Assembly: GCA_007827375.1 (NCBI GenBank)
Contig: VISH01000001.1
Location: forward strand, 62,001-126,000
DNA: 64,000 nucleotides
From: Alteromonadaceae bacterium 2753L.S.0a.02
GTDB taxonomy: Bacteria; Pseudomonadota; Gammaproteobacteria; Pseudomonadales; Cellvibrionaceae
Direction: 5' to 3'
The notes beneath the pieces are model-generated. The model was given only the letters and a program-made list of their open reading frames with translations, did not search any database and had not been told where the DNA came from. This document shows positions 8,875 to 18,545 of this stretch, piece after piece (within the stretch, counting starts at the first letter, position 1; each line of letters starts with the position of its first letter). The position numbers were made by a program, and so were the translations under genes.

Positions 8875-10038
8875 ATGTCCGCCCTGCCCCAATCCCCGGT
8901 ACGTCAACGCATTGTTCTCGCCGATGCGCTTCGTGGCTTTGCTCTTATGGGCCTATATATCGTTCACATGGTGGAATATTTCGAGCTCTACTGGTATAAG
9001 CCCGAACCCGGTTGGATTCACAATGTCATTTTTTTTCTGTTTGGTGGCAAAGCTTACGGAATATTTGCACTTCTTTTCGGGCTTAGTTTTTATATTATTC
9101 TTGATAATTATGATAAACGCGGTGTAGATTTTCGGGCGCGATTCTGCTGGCGACTTACACTGCTCCTGTTATTCGGTTATATCCACAGCCTGCTATACGC
9201 GGGCGACATTCTTCAATTACTAGCCCTGTGTGGTTTCCTTTTAGTTTTAACTCAAAAACTGTCAACCCGGTTTATTATTGCTATTTCGGCATTCTTTTTA
9301 TTACAAGTGCCGCAGTTGATTGCCATCGGATTTCACCAATTCGCTGGCAGTAGCACTTATGAGTCGCCAAAATTTATTCACTTTATGGGCAGTAATTTCG
9401 ATATGTTCGCTCATGCCAATTTGCCCTCATTAGTAGCTTACAACATCTTCGACGGACAATTCGGTAAGTGGTGGTTCTTTTTCGAAACAGGCAGACTGTG
9501 GAATATTATTGGCCTCATGTACGCAGGGGCGGCATTGGGTCGGCTGGGTTTCTTTGAAAAAAGCCAACACAAGCTTTCAGTATTACTTGTCGGTGTTGCA
9601 GGGGTAGCCTTGTTATTTTTCCTTTTTCAGGCTATCGCACCGAGCGCTGCGGGTTTACTTCATGAGGGCATGGCGCGCTGGAGTGCCGAGCAATTATTTG
9701 CCTACTATGGCAATCTTATGGTGATCTGCGGTGGTGTATTTCTGTTCATTATTGCCTTTCAACTGGCTATTACAAACAAACTGATCACCGCTTTCGCGCC
9801 AGCCGGGCGCATGACGCTTACCTTTTATCTTGCCCAAAGCCTTGTATATGTCCCTGTGTTCTATGGCTTTGGGCTGGGCGCCTACGATTTTATTGGGCAA
9901 TTCTGGAGTCTGGCTTTAGGTATTGTAGGCTGGTTGGTGCAAATGGCTTTGGCAACATGGTGGCTCAAAAATCACCGCTATGGTCCCATGGAGTGGGTCT
10001 GGCGAAAACTCACGTTCGCGGGTTTTCGCCAGAATTAA
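8875..10038 (+). CDS. DUF418 / YeiB-like multi-pass membrane protein
   Basis: 387 residues with about ten membrane helices. The N-terminal RIVLADALRGFALMGLYIVHM and the C-terminal NHRYGPMEWVWRKLTF (family form W..r.f..GPlEWlwR.lt) are the two hallmarks of DUF418 proteins. Their function is not established; a transport or acyltransfer role has been proposed from distant similarity. ATG 8875 is preferred over GTG 8866 because AAAGGTGG lies at ribosome-site distance. Confidence 0.85.
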   Translation: MSALPQSPVRQRIVLADALRGFALMGLYIVHMVEYFELYWYKPEPGWIHNVIFFLFGGKAYGIFALLFGLSFYIILDNYDKRGVDFRARFCWRLTLLLLFGYIHSLLYAGDILQLLALCGFLLVLTQKLSTRFIIAISAFFLLQVPQLIAIGFHQFAGSSTYESPKFIHFMGSNFDMFAHANLPSLVAYNIFDGQFGKWWFFFETGRLWNIIGLMYAGAALGRLGFFEKSQHKLSVLLVGVAGVALLFFLFQAIAPSAAGLLHEGMARWSAEQLFAYYGNLMVICGGVFLFIIAFQLAITNKLITAFAPAGRMTLTFYLAQSLVYVPVFYGFGLGAYDFIGQFWSLALGIVGWLVQMALATWWLKNHRYGPMEWVWRKLTFAGFRQN

Positions 10039-10058
10039 ACCGCAGACGGCCAAATACA

Positions 10059-11366
10059 TTACAGCGACCAGGCGCTAACTGTGTGATAACACCGCGCACT
10101 GCTACGAAAAAACGTAACGCCATAACGCTCGGCAAGAGACGCGAGTGCAACCAGTATCACACCAAGTAGCGCCAGTGCGAACCATGACACGGCCTGAATA
10201 TCACCTATGGCGAGTATCATCAGAGCACCCAGTTGAATCACACCACATAGAGACGCCGTTAACAAAAGCAGTCGGGATTTTACCCGGCTGGCGACCAACA
10301 CAAGTAGTGCACTCAACAGTAACATCAGCAATGCGTTACTCCAGTTAAAAAACGGTAACAACGCTAGCATAGTAACTGCACCGAGGCTCGCAATAAGATG
10401 ATAAAACCCGGATTCGGAACTCATGCGCGCAGCTAAGATCGAAATAAAAATACCGGGCGCAAAAATGCCATAGATTACAATGCTATCTGGTAAATTAGAA
10501 TTATCAAACGCGATCGAAAGCACGAACAAAAGATTCCCTGTTAACGCAAAAATGGTGGCCACAAAGTTCACTATTGTTTTGTACCAGCCAGGTTTCGCTA
10601 GCCAGTAATTTAATGCCCACATTGTTATCGCTAAAGCCATTAAAAGCACGCTCCATCCTAACAATTCCTGCATCGAAAATGCAAAGCGCACCACCAATAT
10701 AAGCAAGGGTGCAGCCACCATGAGCCGCACCAAAACACCTTCCCACAACTGAAATAGACGGTCGCCACGAAATACCAGATTGTTTAACCAGAAATATATC
10801 GAAACCATAAGGCCCAAAGTCATAGCCGTGATCAAGGGATCGCGCCACGGTGCCAGTAACAATAAGTTCAATGCCACGTAAACAAGCGTTAAGGCTTTCG
10901 AATACGACCTGGCGACAACTTGAAAACAAAAATAAACTGCGATGGCAGCGGCCACAAAACTCGTTAGCGTTACCACCAGCCAGGAGGCTGCATTAGCCCA
11001 GAGACCACTCTCAAGATAGGTACCCAGAGTCGCAGATTGCTGAGTAACCTGAACGGGCACAAGCAGCGCCGCCAGAGCAAAAAGCAATCTGGCACCGATG
11101 GTATCTTTAAAAAACCGATGACTTGCGACGCCCGTTAATGTTAATACCACCATCAAAATTACATAGATCCAATCGCGCAGCACATCGTCTACACCATTCA
11201 AGCCCTGGAGCATAAACACAACCGCAGAGCCAACAACAGCGAGAGCGCCTCCGCCCCTCAAAATGCCCGCAAGTTTTGCAATTAAATGACCAGGGCTGCT
11301 CTCACGGCCAGGCTCAAACACTGGCTCAGATACTTGATGCGAAACGCGAGGGTTACAGGAAGTCAT
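10059..11366 (-). CDS. Multi-pass membrane protein, family not recognised
   Basis: 435 residues, a soluble N-terminal 30, then about twelve hydrophobic helices, with few charged residues between them. It resembles the loosely defined DUF2157/DUF4401 membrane proteins in layout only. A strong GGAGGTG ribosome site precedes ATG 11366, inside the end of the upstream PspA-like gene, whose stop is one base away, so the two are translationally linked. The pair may act on membrane integrity, by association with PspA; this is inference. Confidence 0.65.
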   Translation of the reverse strand: MTSCNPRVSHQVSEPVFEPGRESSPGHLIAKLAGILRGGGALAVVGSAVVFMLQGLNGVDDVLRDWIYVILMVVLTLTGVASHRFFKDTIGARLLFALAALLVPVQVTQQSATLGTYLESGLWANAASWLVVTLTSFVAAAIAVYFCFQVVARSYSKALTLVYVALNLLLLAPWRDPLITAMTLGLMVSIYFWLNNLVFRGDRLFQLWEGVLVRLMVAAPLLILVVRFAFSMQELLGWSVLLMALAITMWALNYWLAKPGWYKTIVNFVATIFALTGNLLFVLSIAFDNSNLPDSIVIYGIFAPGIFISILAARMSSESGFYHLIASLGAVTMLALLPFFNWSNALLMLLLSALLVLVASRVKSRLLLLTASLCGVIQLGALMILAIGDIQAVSWFALALLGVILVALASLAERYGVTFFRSSARCYHTVSAWSL

Positions 11367-11367
11367 C

Positions 11368-12027
11368 TCACACCTCCTTGCTTATCGCGTTATCTTCGCG
11401 CATTAAAGCCTCCAGTTCGGCTTGTAACGCTTCACGATTTTCCTCAGCATTGAAACTCGCATTAAGCCCCGCATCACAGTCGCTGGAAAAACCATGCGAA
11501 TATTCATCGGCAATGACCTTTTCTTCCCAACGGAGAAATAGAGACTCGGTATCCTTTGCCAATGCGGGCTCACAACTGACGTCGCGAATAACATGATTGC
11601 GGGCATCACGTGCCGCCAGGCTGGCTTTTTTGTGCTGCAAATCCAGAAGTTTTTGTTCAGCAATCTGCAGGTGCTCGCGCAACTCCGTTTCCAAAGATTG
11701 CGTGTGACTGAGCTGCCCAAGCAGGTGATCCCGCTGGCGCTCGCAATTTTTCATTGCCTGCACACAGCGCAGAGCCTTTTCCTGATCTGCGCTGACGCAC
11801 CGTTTTGCGCGCTCCTGCCACTGGGAAATCTGCTTATCGATACTTTCCAGCTGTCGCGCAAACTGTTCGACACGCGCGACATTCAGTTTCAGCTGTGCAT
11901 TTAATTTTGCGGTGTATTGCCGCGCATCAGCGATTGCACACTCTGCAACTGCTTCATGATTTTCCATGTTACTTACGAGCGTATCCATCTGAGCGCTAAG
12001 ACTGGCAAAAATACGTTTGATTTTCAT
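11368..12027 (-). CDS. PspA/IM30-like coiled-coil protein
   Basis: 219 residues, almost fully helical, with a long coiled coil from about 25 to 155 and an acidic tail. The start (MKIKRIFASLSAQMDTLVSN) and the helical hairpin resemble PspA/IM30 family members, which assemble on stressed inner membranes. It lacks the close sequence match of classical PspA, so a PspA-like paralogue is the safer call. An AGGAG site precedes ATG 12027. It leads a two-gene unit with the membrane protein that follows. Confidence 0.65.
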   Translation of the reverse strand: MKIKRIFASLSAQMDTLVSNMENHEAVAECAIADARQYTAKLNAQLKLNVARVEQFARQLESIDKQISQWQERAKRCVSADQEKALRCVQAMKNCERQRDHLLGQLSHTQSLETELREHLQIAEQKLLDLQHKKASLAARDARNHVIRDVSCEPALAKDTESLFLRWEEKVIADEYSHGFSSDCDAGLNASFNAEENREALQAELEALMREDNAISKEV

Positions 12028-12137
12028 AACATCATCTCCTGATCTAATCTTCAGTAGGAAATCTAGCCAGGAGGGAACAACTCGGCAATGATGTTAAAAG
12101 AAGTGTCGTGTGGTGATACCCAAGGTAATAAATCGTT

Positions 12138-12881
12138 CTACTTTTTTCCTTTTCGAGTACGCGCATCAAAAGGTTGAAACCGCCAACGACGCAGTGCAAG
12201 TACCAGCGTGTTGCCTTTTTTAGCGCTCATGGGAAGCTCACTTTCCGATTGCATGGCCTGTGAAACCTCGCCCGCTAGCTTGTCCATTTTTTGCTGCATA
12301 GCCTGGTGCGCGGCCTCACTTAACAGCGCGTTAACCACGACCAACTTTTCCTCTTTACCCGCAAAACGAGTGCTAAAAAATTCCTTTACTACGGTATCAA
12401 GAAAATATTTTTGTATCGGGCCATTGGGATTCCAACGGAAGTTAGTCGATATTTTTAGTTTGATGCGGTTGCCCGGAAGTAATTCGATGAGATTGAGTCG
12501 ATCTAGTTTGGCGAGCTTTTGAATGCATTGACTCTCTGTGAGTTCGTATTGTTCGATGAGATCCTGAAAGGAGAAGCCATTGATCACACTCACAGCCACC
12601 ATTAACAGCTCAATATCCCTGGCGATTTCCACCTCTTGGGTAGCCGTGAGTTCATCCAGCTTTTTTTCTCTGTTGCGCGCCGCATCGGCAAGATCAATCC
12701 AATCCCATTCAATCAATTTACAGATCGCGTCTATTCGTTCGAGCGTAAACTGACCACTTGCGAACATGCGTTTTACCGAAGCTTCACTGAGCTCCAGCAA
12801 GTCGGCAATTTGCCGGTAGGTCACATGCTTGCGTCGCAGTTCCTGTTTTAAGGTAGCGACGAGTTGTTCAGATTGGGCCAT
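12138..12881 (-). CDS. XRE-family HTH transcriptional regulator
   Basis: 247 residues. Residues about 17-60 form a Cro/CI-type helix-turn-helix (TYRQIADLLELSEASVKRMF). The rest is a helical domain of unknown ligand ending in a basic tail (RTRKGKK). It reads in the same direction as the PspA-like pair, 110 bases upstream of it, and is divergent from the LplT-Aas fusion, so either may be its target; that is inference. Confidence 0.8.
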   Translation of the reverse strand: MAQSEQLVATLKQELRRKHVTYRQIADLLELSEASVKRMFASGQFTLERIDAICKLIEWDWIDLADAARNREKKLDELTATQEVEIARDIELLMVAVSVINGFSFQDLIEQYELTESQCIQKLAKLDRLNLIELLPGNRIKLKISTNFRWNPNGPIQKYFLDTVVKEFFSTRFAGKEEKLVVVNALLSEAAHQAMQQKMDKLAGEVSQAMQSESELPMSAKKGNTLVLALRRWRFQPFDARTRKGKK

Positions 12882-13029
12882 ACTCAGCTCCTGGGCGAAG
12901 TGGCGCTACCTCTTAAAGGTAGCATAATTTAATACCTTACAGACCGTATTCTGCCACAATCGTCGTCACTCTTGCAGGTAACGTAGCATAAAACAATACT
13001 GGTGCTATCAATCAACACGGAGTTACGTC

Positions 13030-16000
13030 ATGCGACCACTCACCAAGACCTTGGGCAGTCTGCCTTTTTTTACCGCGGTTTTTCTGAACGCCTTTGTCGA
13101 TCTGGGGCACAAAATTACTGTTCAGAACACCATTTTTAAACTCTACAGCGAACAATCTCAAATTGTCGCAACCGCCGTGTTAAACGGACTCATTCTATTA
13201 CCCTTTATTCTGCTGCTAAGCCCGGCGGGCTATATTTCCGACCGCTATTCCCGAGCCCGTGTAATGCGCATCAGCGGCTGGTTAGCGGTGTCTCTGTGCG
13301 GCCTGGTTTGGTTTAGCTATCTGAACGGTTGGTTCTGGGCTGCGTTCACAGCCACCTTTTTGCTCGCGGCGCAGTCTGCCATATACTCGCCGGCAAAGAT
13401 GTCTTACATCAAAGAACTTTTCGGCAAACAACGCCTTGCAGAAGCAAACGGCGTGGTGGCCTCTCTATCAATTATTGCCATTCTGGCTGGCACCTTCGCG
13501 TTTTCGATTTCATTCGAAAAAATGTTTGTTGCAGGACTTAATAATGAAGCCGAAGTATTGCGTGCGGTCGCCCCAATCGGCGCATTATTATTGGCAAGTG
13601 CGGCGCTCGAACTCATTATGATGTATCGCTTACCGGTACAACCAGAGTACGCGCAACCAATCGACAAGCAAAAACGCTTTGCCTGGAAATCTTTCGCTAC
13701 CGGACGTTTATTCTTAGACGATCTGCAGCCGCTGCGCGACCAGAAAGCGGTACGACTCTCCATTGTGGGATTGGCCACTTTTTGGGGTATCGGTCAGGTA
13801 ATGCTCGCGGCCTTCCCGGCGTACTTTAAAAATGTTACCGCTATCGATAACACCATCATTATTCAAGGCATTCTTGCCAGTTCTGGTCTGGGAATAGCAT
13901 TGGGTGCATTTTTAGCAGGGCGTCTTTCACGGGATCGTATTGAGCTCGGTGTGCTGCCTTTAGCTGCGCTTGGCATCGCCATCGGTTTAATAATATTGCC
14001 CAGCTTAAGCACTCCGGTAACAGCCGCTTTGGATTTCTTCGTAATTGGTACCTGCGGGGGATTATTTATTGTTCCTCTCAACGCGCTGATTCAGTTCCAA
14101 GCGAGACCGGGCATGCTTGGCAAAACCTTAGCCGCCAATAACTGGGTGCAAAACGTTACCATGTGTAGCTTTTTGGTGATTACCGCGAGTTTTGCACTCT
14201 TGAAAATTTCCAGCAGTCATCTGCTCTACTTGATAGCCGCTGCCGCACTGTTGGGATTTGCATATACGCTGTATCAGTTACCACAAAGTTTTCTGCGCCT
14301 GATTATGATGTGGGTTTTGCGTAATCGCTACCGCGTCGCGGTGCAGGGGTTTAAAAATATCCCAGCTCAAGGTGGTGCTTTGCTGCTGGGCAATCATGTC
14401 AGCTGGATCGATTGGGCCATTATTCAAATGGCATCACCACGCCCCGTGCGTTTCGTGATGATTCGCAGTATTTACGAAATCTGGTATTTAAAATGGTTTT
14501 TTAATCTCGCCGGTTGTATTCCTATCGAGCAGGGCGCGAGCAGTCGTAAATCATTGGATACTGTGCGCGAATGTTTGGAAGCTGGCGAATTGGTATGTCT
14601 GTTCCCAGAAGGCACGTTGAGCCGCACCGGTCATTTGGTGGAATTTCGCCGCGGCTACGAACGTGCCTGTGAAGGTCTAAACGCGCTAGTACCCATCATC
14701 CCTTTTTATTTGCACGGCTTGTGGGGCAGTCAATTTTCACACTCCACCGCCTTGTTAAAGAAACAGTCTTCGCTGGGCGTACGCCGCAAAGTTATCGTGG
14801 CTTTTGGTGAACCTCTGGCTAACACCATCCCTGCCGAAACACTCAAGCAAAAAATATTTGAGCTTTCAATTTCTTCCTGGCAGGAAGATCTTGCCGGCGC
14901 GGAAAATATTGGTCGCCGCTGGGTTAGTAGCGCGAAACAGCAGGGAAAACGTTTTGCCATGGCCGACAGCACCGGTGTGCAACTCACCGGTTACCAAGCG
15001 TTGGCGGGCAGTACCGCGCTGCGCACTGCATTAAAAAAACGCATTTCCGGCAACAATATCGGTGTCATTATGCCTTCAAGTATTGCTGGAGCTCTGGCGA
15101 ATATGGCGCTGCTTCAATTAGGCAAAACTGTCGTCAATCTTAATTACAGTATGGGCACTGATGCCTTAAAGGCAGCGATACAAAATGCCGGCATCACCAC
15201 ACTGGTCACCTCCAGAAAATTTATTAAAAAACTCGCAACAAAAGGTTTCGATTTAAGCGAGCTACTTGAAAATGTAAACGTAGTTGAGCTCGAGACAATT
15301 AAAGACCAGATGTCGCTCTCGACTAAAATTTCCAGTTATCTGGCGTGCCGCTGGCTACCCAGCAGTTTGTTGAAGTGGTTTATTGCACACTCAGCCAGCG
15401 CCGAAAGCACCGCCTGTATTTTATTTTCAAGTGGCAGCGAGGGCACCCCCAAAGGTATTTGTTTAAGCCATAAAAACATTCAGGCTAATGTGCAGCAGAC
15501 TTTACAGGTACTTAATCCAGAAGCCGACGATGTGATACTTGGTAATTTACCTCTGTTTCATGCCTTTGGTTTAACCGTTACGCAATTTTTGCCTTTGTTG
15601 AACGGTCTGCCAGTGGTATTTCATGCCGATCCAACCGACGCCCTGGGCAGCGCCAAACTAATCACCCGCTTCAAGGCCACGTTGATGTTTGGCACTTCGA
15701 CATTTTTTCGGCTCTATATTAAAAACCGTAAAGTGCACCCACTGATGTTGCGTAGTCTTCGTTTGGTAGTGAGTGGTGCTGAAAAACTTAACCCACAGGT
15801 GCAACACGCGTTCTTAGAAAAATTCGGTAAGCCTATTTATGAAGGCTATGGCGCGACTGAAGCCACTCCGGTTGTGAGTGTGAATCTTCCCGACCAACTC
15901 GACAGCCAAAGTTTTAAAGTACATCTCGGCGAGAAAAAAGGCACAGTGGGTATGCCGCTGCCGGGGACCAGTATTCGAATTGTCGACCCGGACAGCTTCG

Positions 16001-16524
16001 AACCCTTGGCAACCGGCGAAGCGGGTATGATTTTAATTGGCGGCGTTCAGATTATGCAGGCTTATCTTAACGAACCCGAACGCACTGACAAAGTTATTTT
16101 CGAACTGGACAACCAACGTTGGTACATCACCGGCGACAAGGGCAAGATTGATGAAGACGGCTTTCTGACCATTCTCGATCGCTATTCGCGATTCGCCAAA
16201 GTCGGTGGTGAAATGATTAGTTTGGGAAAGGTCGAGCAAGTGGTATATGAGCTCTGTGGTGATATTGCCACGCAAGGTGACAAAGACCTTGAAATTGCGC
16301 TGGTAAATTTACCGGACGACAAACGCGGTGAACGCTTGGTGTTAGTGAGTAATTACGACATTGAAGCTGTCATAACTGCCAATAATTTCGGAGCACACGG
16401 CCTTAGCAATGTCGCGTTGCCGCAACAAATTATTCAGGTTGAAGACGTGCCTAAGTTAGCATCCGGGAAAATTAATTATCCTGCGGCGAAGCAACTGGCA
16501 GTCGATGCTTGTGTGAATCAGTAA
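13030..16524 (+). CDS. aas: LplT-PlsC-Aas trifunctional fusion: lysophospholipid transporter / acyltransferase / acyl-ACP synthetase
   Basis: 1164 residues with three domains. About 1-415 is an MFS transporter (LplT-like lysophospholipid flippase). About 430-630 is a PlsC acyltransferase with NHVSWID (H456, D461) and FPEGT (E527). About 640-1160 is an AMP-forming acyl-ACP synthetase with SSGSEGTPKG (from 800), GYGATE and the GDKG/R hinge. In E. coli, lplT and aas are separate neighbouring genes that import lysophosphatidylethanolamine and re-acylate it; here all steps sit in one chain. Start ATG has GGAG upstream. A hairpin lies just after the stop. Confidence 0.9.
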   Translation: MRPLTKTLGSLPFFTAVFLNAFVDLGHKITVQNTIFKLYSEQSQIVATAVLNGLILLPFILLLSPAGYISDRYSRARVMRISGWLAVSLCGLVWFSYLNGWFWAAFTATFLLAAQSAIYSPAKMSYIKELFGKQRLAEANGVVASLSIIAILAGTFAFSISFEKMFVAGLNNEAEVLRAVAPIGALLLASAALELIMMYRLPVQPEYAQPIDKQKRFAWKSFATGRLFLDDLQPLRDQKAVRLSIVGLATFWGIGQVMLAAFPAYFKNVTAIDNTIIIQGILASSGLGIALGAFLAGRLSRDRIELGVLPLAALGIAIGLIILPSLSTPVTAALDFFVIGTCGGLFIVPLNALIQFQARPGMLGKTLAANNWVQNVTMCSFLVITASFALLKISSSHLLYLIAAAALLGFAYTLYQLPQSFLRLIMMWVLRNRYRVAVQGFKNIPAQGGALLLGNHVSWIDWAIIQMASPRPVRFVMIRSIYEIWYLKWFFNLAGCIPIEQGASSRKSLDTVRECLEAGELVCLFPEGTLSRTGHLVEFRRGYERACEGLNALVPIIPFYLHGLWGSQFSHSTALLKKQSSLGVRRKVIVAFGEPLANTIPAETLKQKIFELSISSWQEDLAGAENIGRRWVSSAKQQGKRFAMADSTGVQLTGYQALAGSTALRTALKKRISGNNIGVIMPSSIAGALANMALLQLGKTVVNLNYSMGTDALKAAIQNAGITTLVTSRKFIKKLATKGFDLSELLENVNVVELETIKDQMSLSTKISSYLACRWLPSSLLKWFIAHSASAESTACILFSSGSEGTPKGICLSHKNIQANVQQTLQVLNPEADDVILGNLPLFHAFGLTVTQFLPLLNGLPVVFHADPTDALGSAKLITRFKATLMFGTSTFFRLYIKNRKVHPLMLRSLRLVVSGAEKLNPQVQHAFLEKFGKPIYEGYGATEATPVVSVNLPDQLDSQSFKVHLGEKKGTVGMPLPGTSIRIVDPDSFEPLATGEAGMILIGGVQIMQAYLNEPERTDKVIFELDNQRWYITGDKGKIDEDGFLTILDRYSRFAKVGGEMISLGKVEQVVYELCGDIATQGDKDLEIALVNLPDDKRGERLVLVSNYDIEAVITANNFGAHGLSNVALPQQIIQVEDVPKLASGKINYPAAKQLAVDACVNQ

Positions 16525-16530
16525 TTTAAT

Positions 16531-16555
16531 GTAGCCCGGAGCTTTTCCGGGCTAC
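16531..16555. terminator. Palindromic hairpin between convergent genes
   Basis: Perfect 9-bp arms GTAGCCCGG / CCGGGCTAC enclose 7 bases, 6 bases after the aas stop and 10 bases before the hisD end. There is no strong T tract on either side, so it is a weak terminator or a REP-like element; the GTAGCCCGG arm is like that of many REP-type palindromes. Confidence 0.5.
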
Positions 16556-16565
16556 TGGGAAGATG

Positions 16566-17864
16566 CTATTTTTTAATGCGATACTCGGCCGAACGGGCGT
16601 GAGCTTCAAGACTTTCACCCCGGGCCAACACAGATGCAACCTCACCTAACAGCGAGGCACCCTCTGGCGAACAGTGGATAATGGAGGAGCGTTTTACGTA
16701 ATCGTAAACACCCAGTGGTGATGAGAATCTTGCAGTGCCCGAAGTGGGTAAAACGTGATTAGGCCCGGCACAATAATCACCCAGACTTTCAGAAGTATGC
16801 CGCCCCATAAATATCGCACCGGCATGGCGGATTTTTTCGAGCAATGCTTCGGGGTTTTCGACGGAGAGCTCGAGGTGCTCAGGTGCAATTCGATTGGCGA
16901 GCTCCAGCGCTTCATCCATATTTTGTACTGCTAGCAGCGCACCGCGATTGGCAAGCGAAACTTCGATAATGGCTTTGCGCTCCATACCCGGCAGTAATTT
17001 TTCAATGCTTTCATAAACGCTATCCAGAAAAGCCGCATCGGGTGAAATCAATATTGCCTGGGCGTCTTCATCGTGTTCGGCTTGGGAAAATAAATCCATC
17101 GCCACCCAATCTGGGTTGGTTTTGCCATCACACACTACGAGAATTTCAGAAGGGCCGGCAATCATATCGATATCCACCGTACCAAATACTTCGCGTTTGG
17201 CGGTCGCCACGAAAATATTGCCGGGGCCAACAATTTTATCCACCTTGGGCACTATACCTGTACCGTATGCCAGGGCAGCGATTGCTTGTGCACCACCTAT
17301 GGTGATAACGCGTGAAACGCCGGCAACTGCCGCGGCTGCCAACACGATATCGTTCACCTCGCCGCGTGGCGTTGGTGTCACTAATACCACCTCTGGTACC
17401 CCCGCCACCTTGGCGGGAACGGCTGCCATTAATATCGAAGAAGGGTAAGCGGCCTTACCTCCGGGGGCATAAAGACCCACACGATCGAGCGGTGTCACCT
17501 TTTGGCCCAATACGTTGCCGTTGTTTTCAGTGTATTGCCAACTTTCTACTTTCTGATGCTGGTGATACGCCTCGATGCGGGCGGCAGCTTCGCGTAACGC
17601 CGCTACCTGGGACTCTGGAATTCTCGCCAGGGCGTTTTGCAGGGCATCGCCTTCAATCACCAACTCGGCCGCTTCGTTAACGCTGCGATGATCAAAGCGG
17701 TTGGTGTAATCCACCAGCGCAGCGTCACCACGATGGCGCACCTGCTCGAGAATTTCACGCACCGTTTTAGTGATGTCATCGTTGACCGATTCTTCCCAGG
17801 CGAGGAGTTTGTCCAGGCACGTGGTGAATTCGGCATCTGAGGAGTCGAGGCGATTAATTAACAT
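16566..17864 (-). CDS. hisD: Histidinol dehydrogenase
   Basis: 432 residues, the usual length. HisD makes the last two NAD-dependent oxidations of histidine synthesis (histidinol to histidine). The zinc-site segment FSQAEHDEDAQ and the catalytic RIAPEHLEL are present, as is the C-terminal SLEAHARSAEYR. It is the last gene of a leftward run mlaC-ibaG-murA-hisG-hisD, 17 bases after hisG. hisC, which follows in Pseudomonas, is not present here. Confidence 0.97.
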   Translation of the reverse strand: MLINRLDSSDAEFTTCLDKLLAWEESVNDDITKTVREILEQVRHRGDAALVDYTNRFDHRSVNEAAELVIEGDALQNALARIPESQVAALREAAARIEAYHQHQKVESWQYTENNGNVLGQKVTPLDRVGLYAPGGKAAYPSSILMAAVPAKVAGVPEVVLVTPTPRGEVNDIVLAAAAVAGVSRVITIGGAQAIAALAYGTGIVPKVDKIVGPGNIFVATAKREVFGTVDIDMIAGPSEILVVCDGKTNPDWVAMDLFSQAEHDEDAQAILISPDAAFLDSVYESIEKLLPGMERKAIIEVSLANRGALLAVQNMDEALELANRIAPEHLELSVENPEALLEKIRHAGAIFMGRHTSESLGDYCAGPNHVLPTSGTARFSSPLGVYDYVKRSSIIHCSPEGASLLGEVASVLARGESLEAHARSAEYRIKK

Positions 17865-17881
17865 GTTTCATACCAAAAATT

Positions 17882-18523
17882 TTAGGCCGCCAGTCGCTCA
17901 TTGACGGCGGCGCTCACTGCGTCTATTAAAGCTTCGATTTCGCGGTGTTTCATTTTCATCGAGGCTTTGTTCACTATTAAGCGTGAACTGATATCACAAA
18001 TGGTTTCGCGAGGCTCCAGACCGTTGGCTCGCAGGGTATTGCCGGTATCAACAATATCGACGATCTCATCGCACAGATTCATAATTGGTGCGAGCTCCAT
18101 TGCACCATACAGTTTGATGAGATCCACCTGACGCCCCTGTTCTGCGTAGTAGCGTTTTGCCAGGCCCACATACTTGGTGGCGACACGAATACGGCCAGCC
18201 TTTGGCGGCACACCTTTAATGCCGGCGGTCATCATTTTGCATTTGGCGATGTGAAGATCGAGTGGTTCGTAGTAACTCTTGCTGTTGTGCTCGATCAATG
18301 TGTCCTTACCGGATACACCAACGTCGGCAGCGCCGAATTCCACATAAGTGGGCACATCAATACCGCGCAGAATCAACAGGCGCACGTTTTGGGATGACGT
18401 TTCGAAGGTGAGTTTGCGGCTTTTTGCAATATCTTCCAAGGGCTCAATACCGGCTGCAGCCAGCAGCGGCAGTGTTTCTTCCAGAATGCGCCCCTTGGTA
18501 AGAGCAATGGTGAGTTGCGACAT
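17882..18523 (-). CDS. hisG: ATP phosphoribosyltransferase, short form
   Basis: 213 residues, the short HisG form that lacks the C-terminal regulatory domain and works with a HisZ partner (not in this window). It joins ATP and PRPP, the first committed step of histidine synthesis. The start LTIALTKGRILEETLPLL and the PRPP-binding stretch around VDIVDTGNTLRANGL are typical. It lies 22 bases after murA in the same direction. Confidence 0.95.
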   Translation of the reverse strand: MSQLTIALTKGRILEETLPLLAAAGIEPLEDIAKSRKLTFETSSQNVRLLILRGIDVPTYVEFGAADVGVSGKDTLIEHNSKSYYEPLDLHIAKCKMMTAGIKGVPPKAGRIRVATKYVGLAKRYYAEQGRQVDLIKLYGAMELAPIMNLCDEIVDIVDTGNTLRANGLEPRETICDISSRLIVNKASMKMKHREIEALIDAVSAAVNERLAA

Positions 18524-18545
18524 AAATATTCCTGAATCTTAAAAA

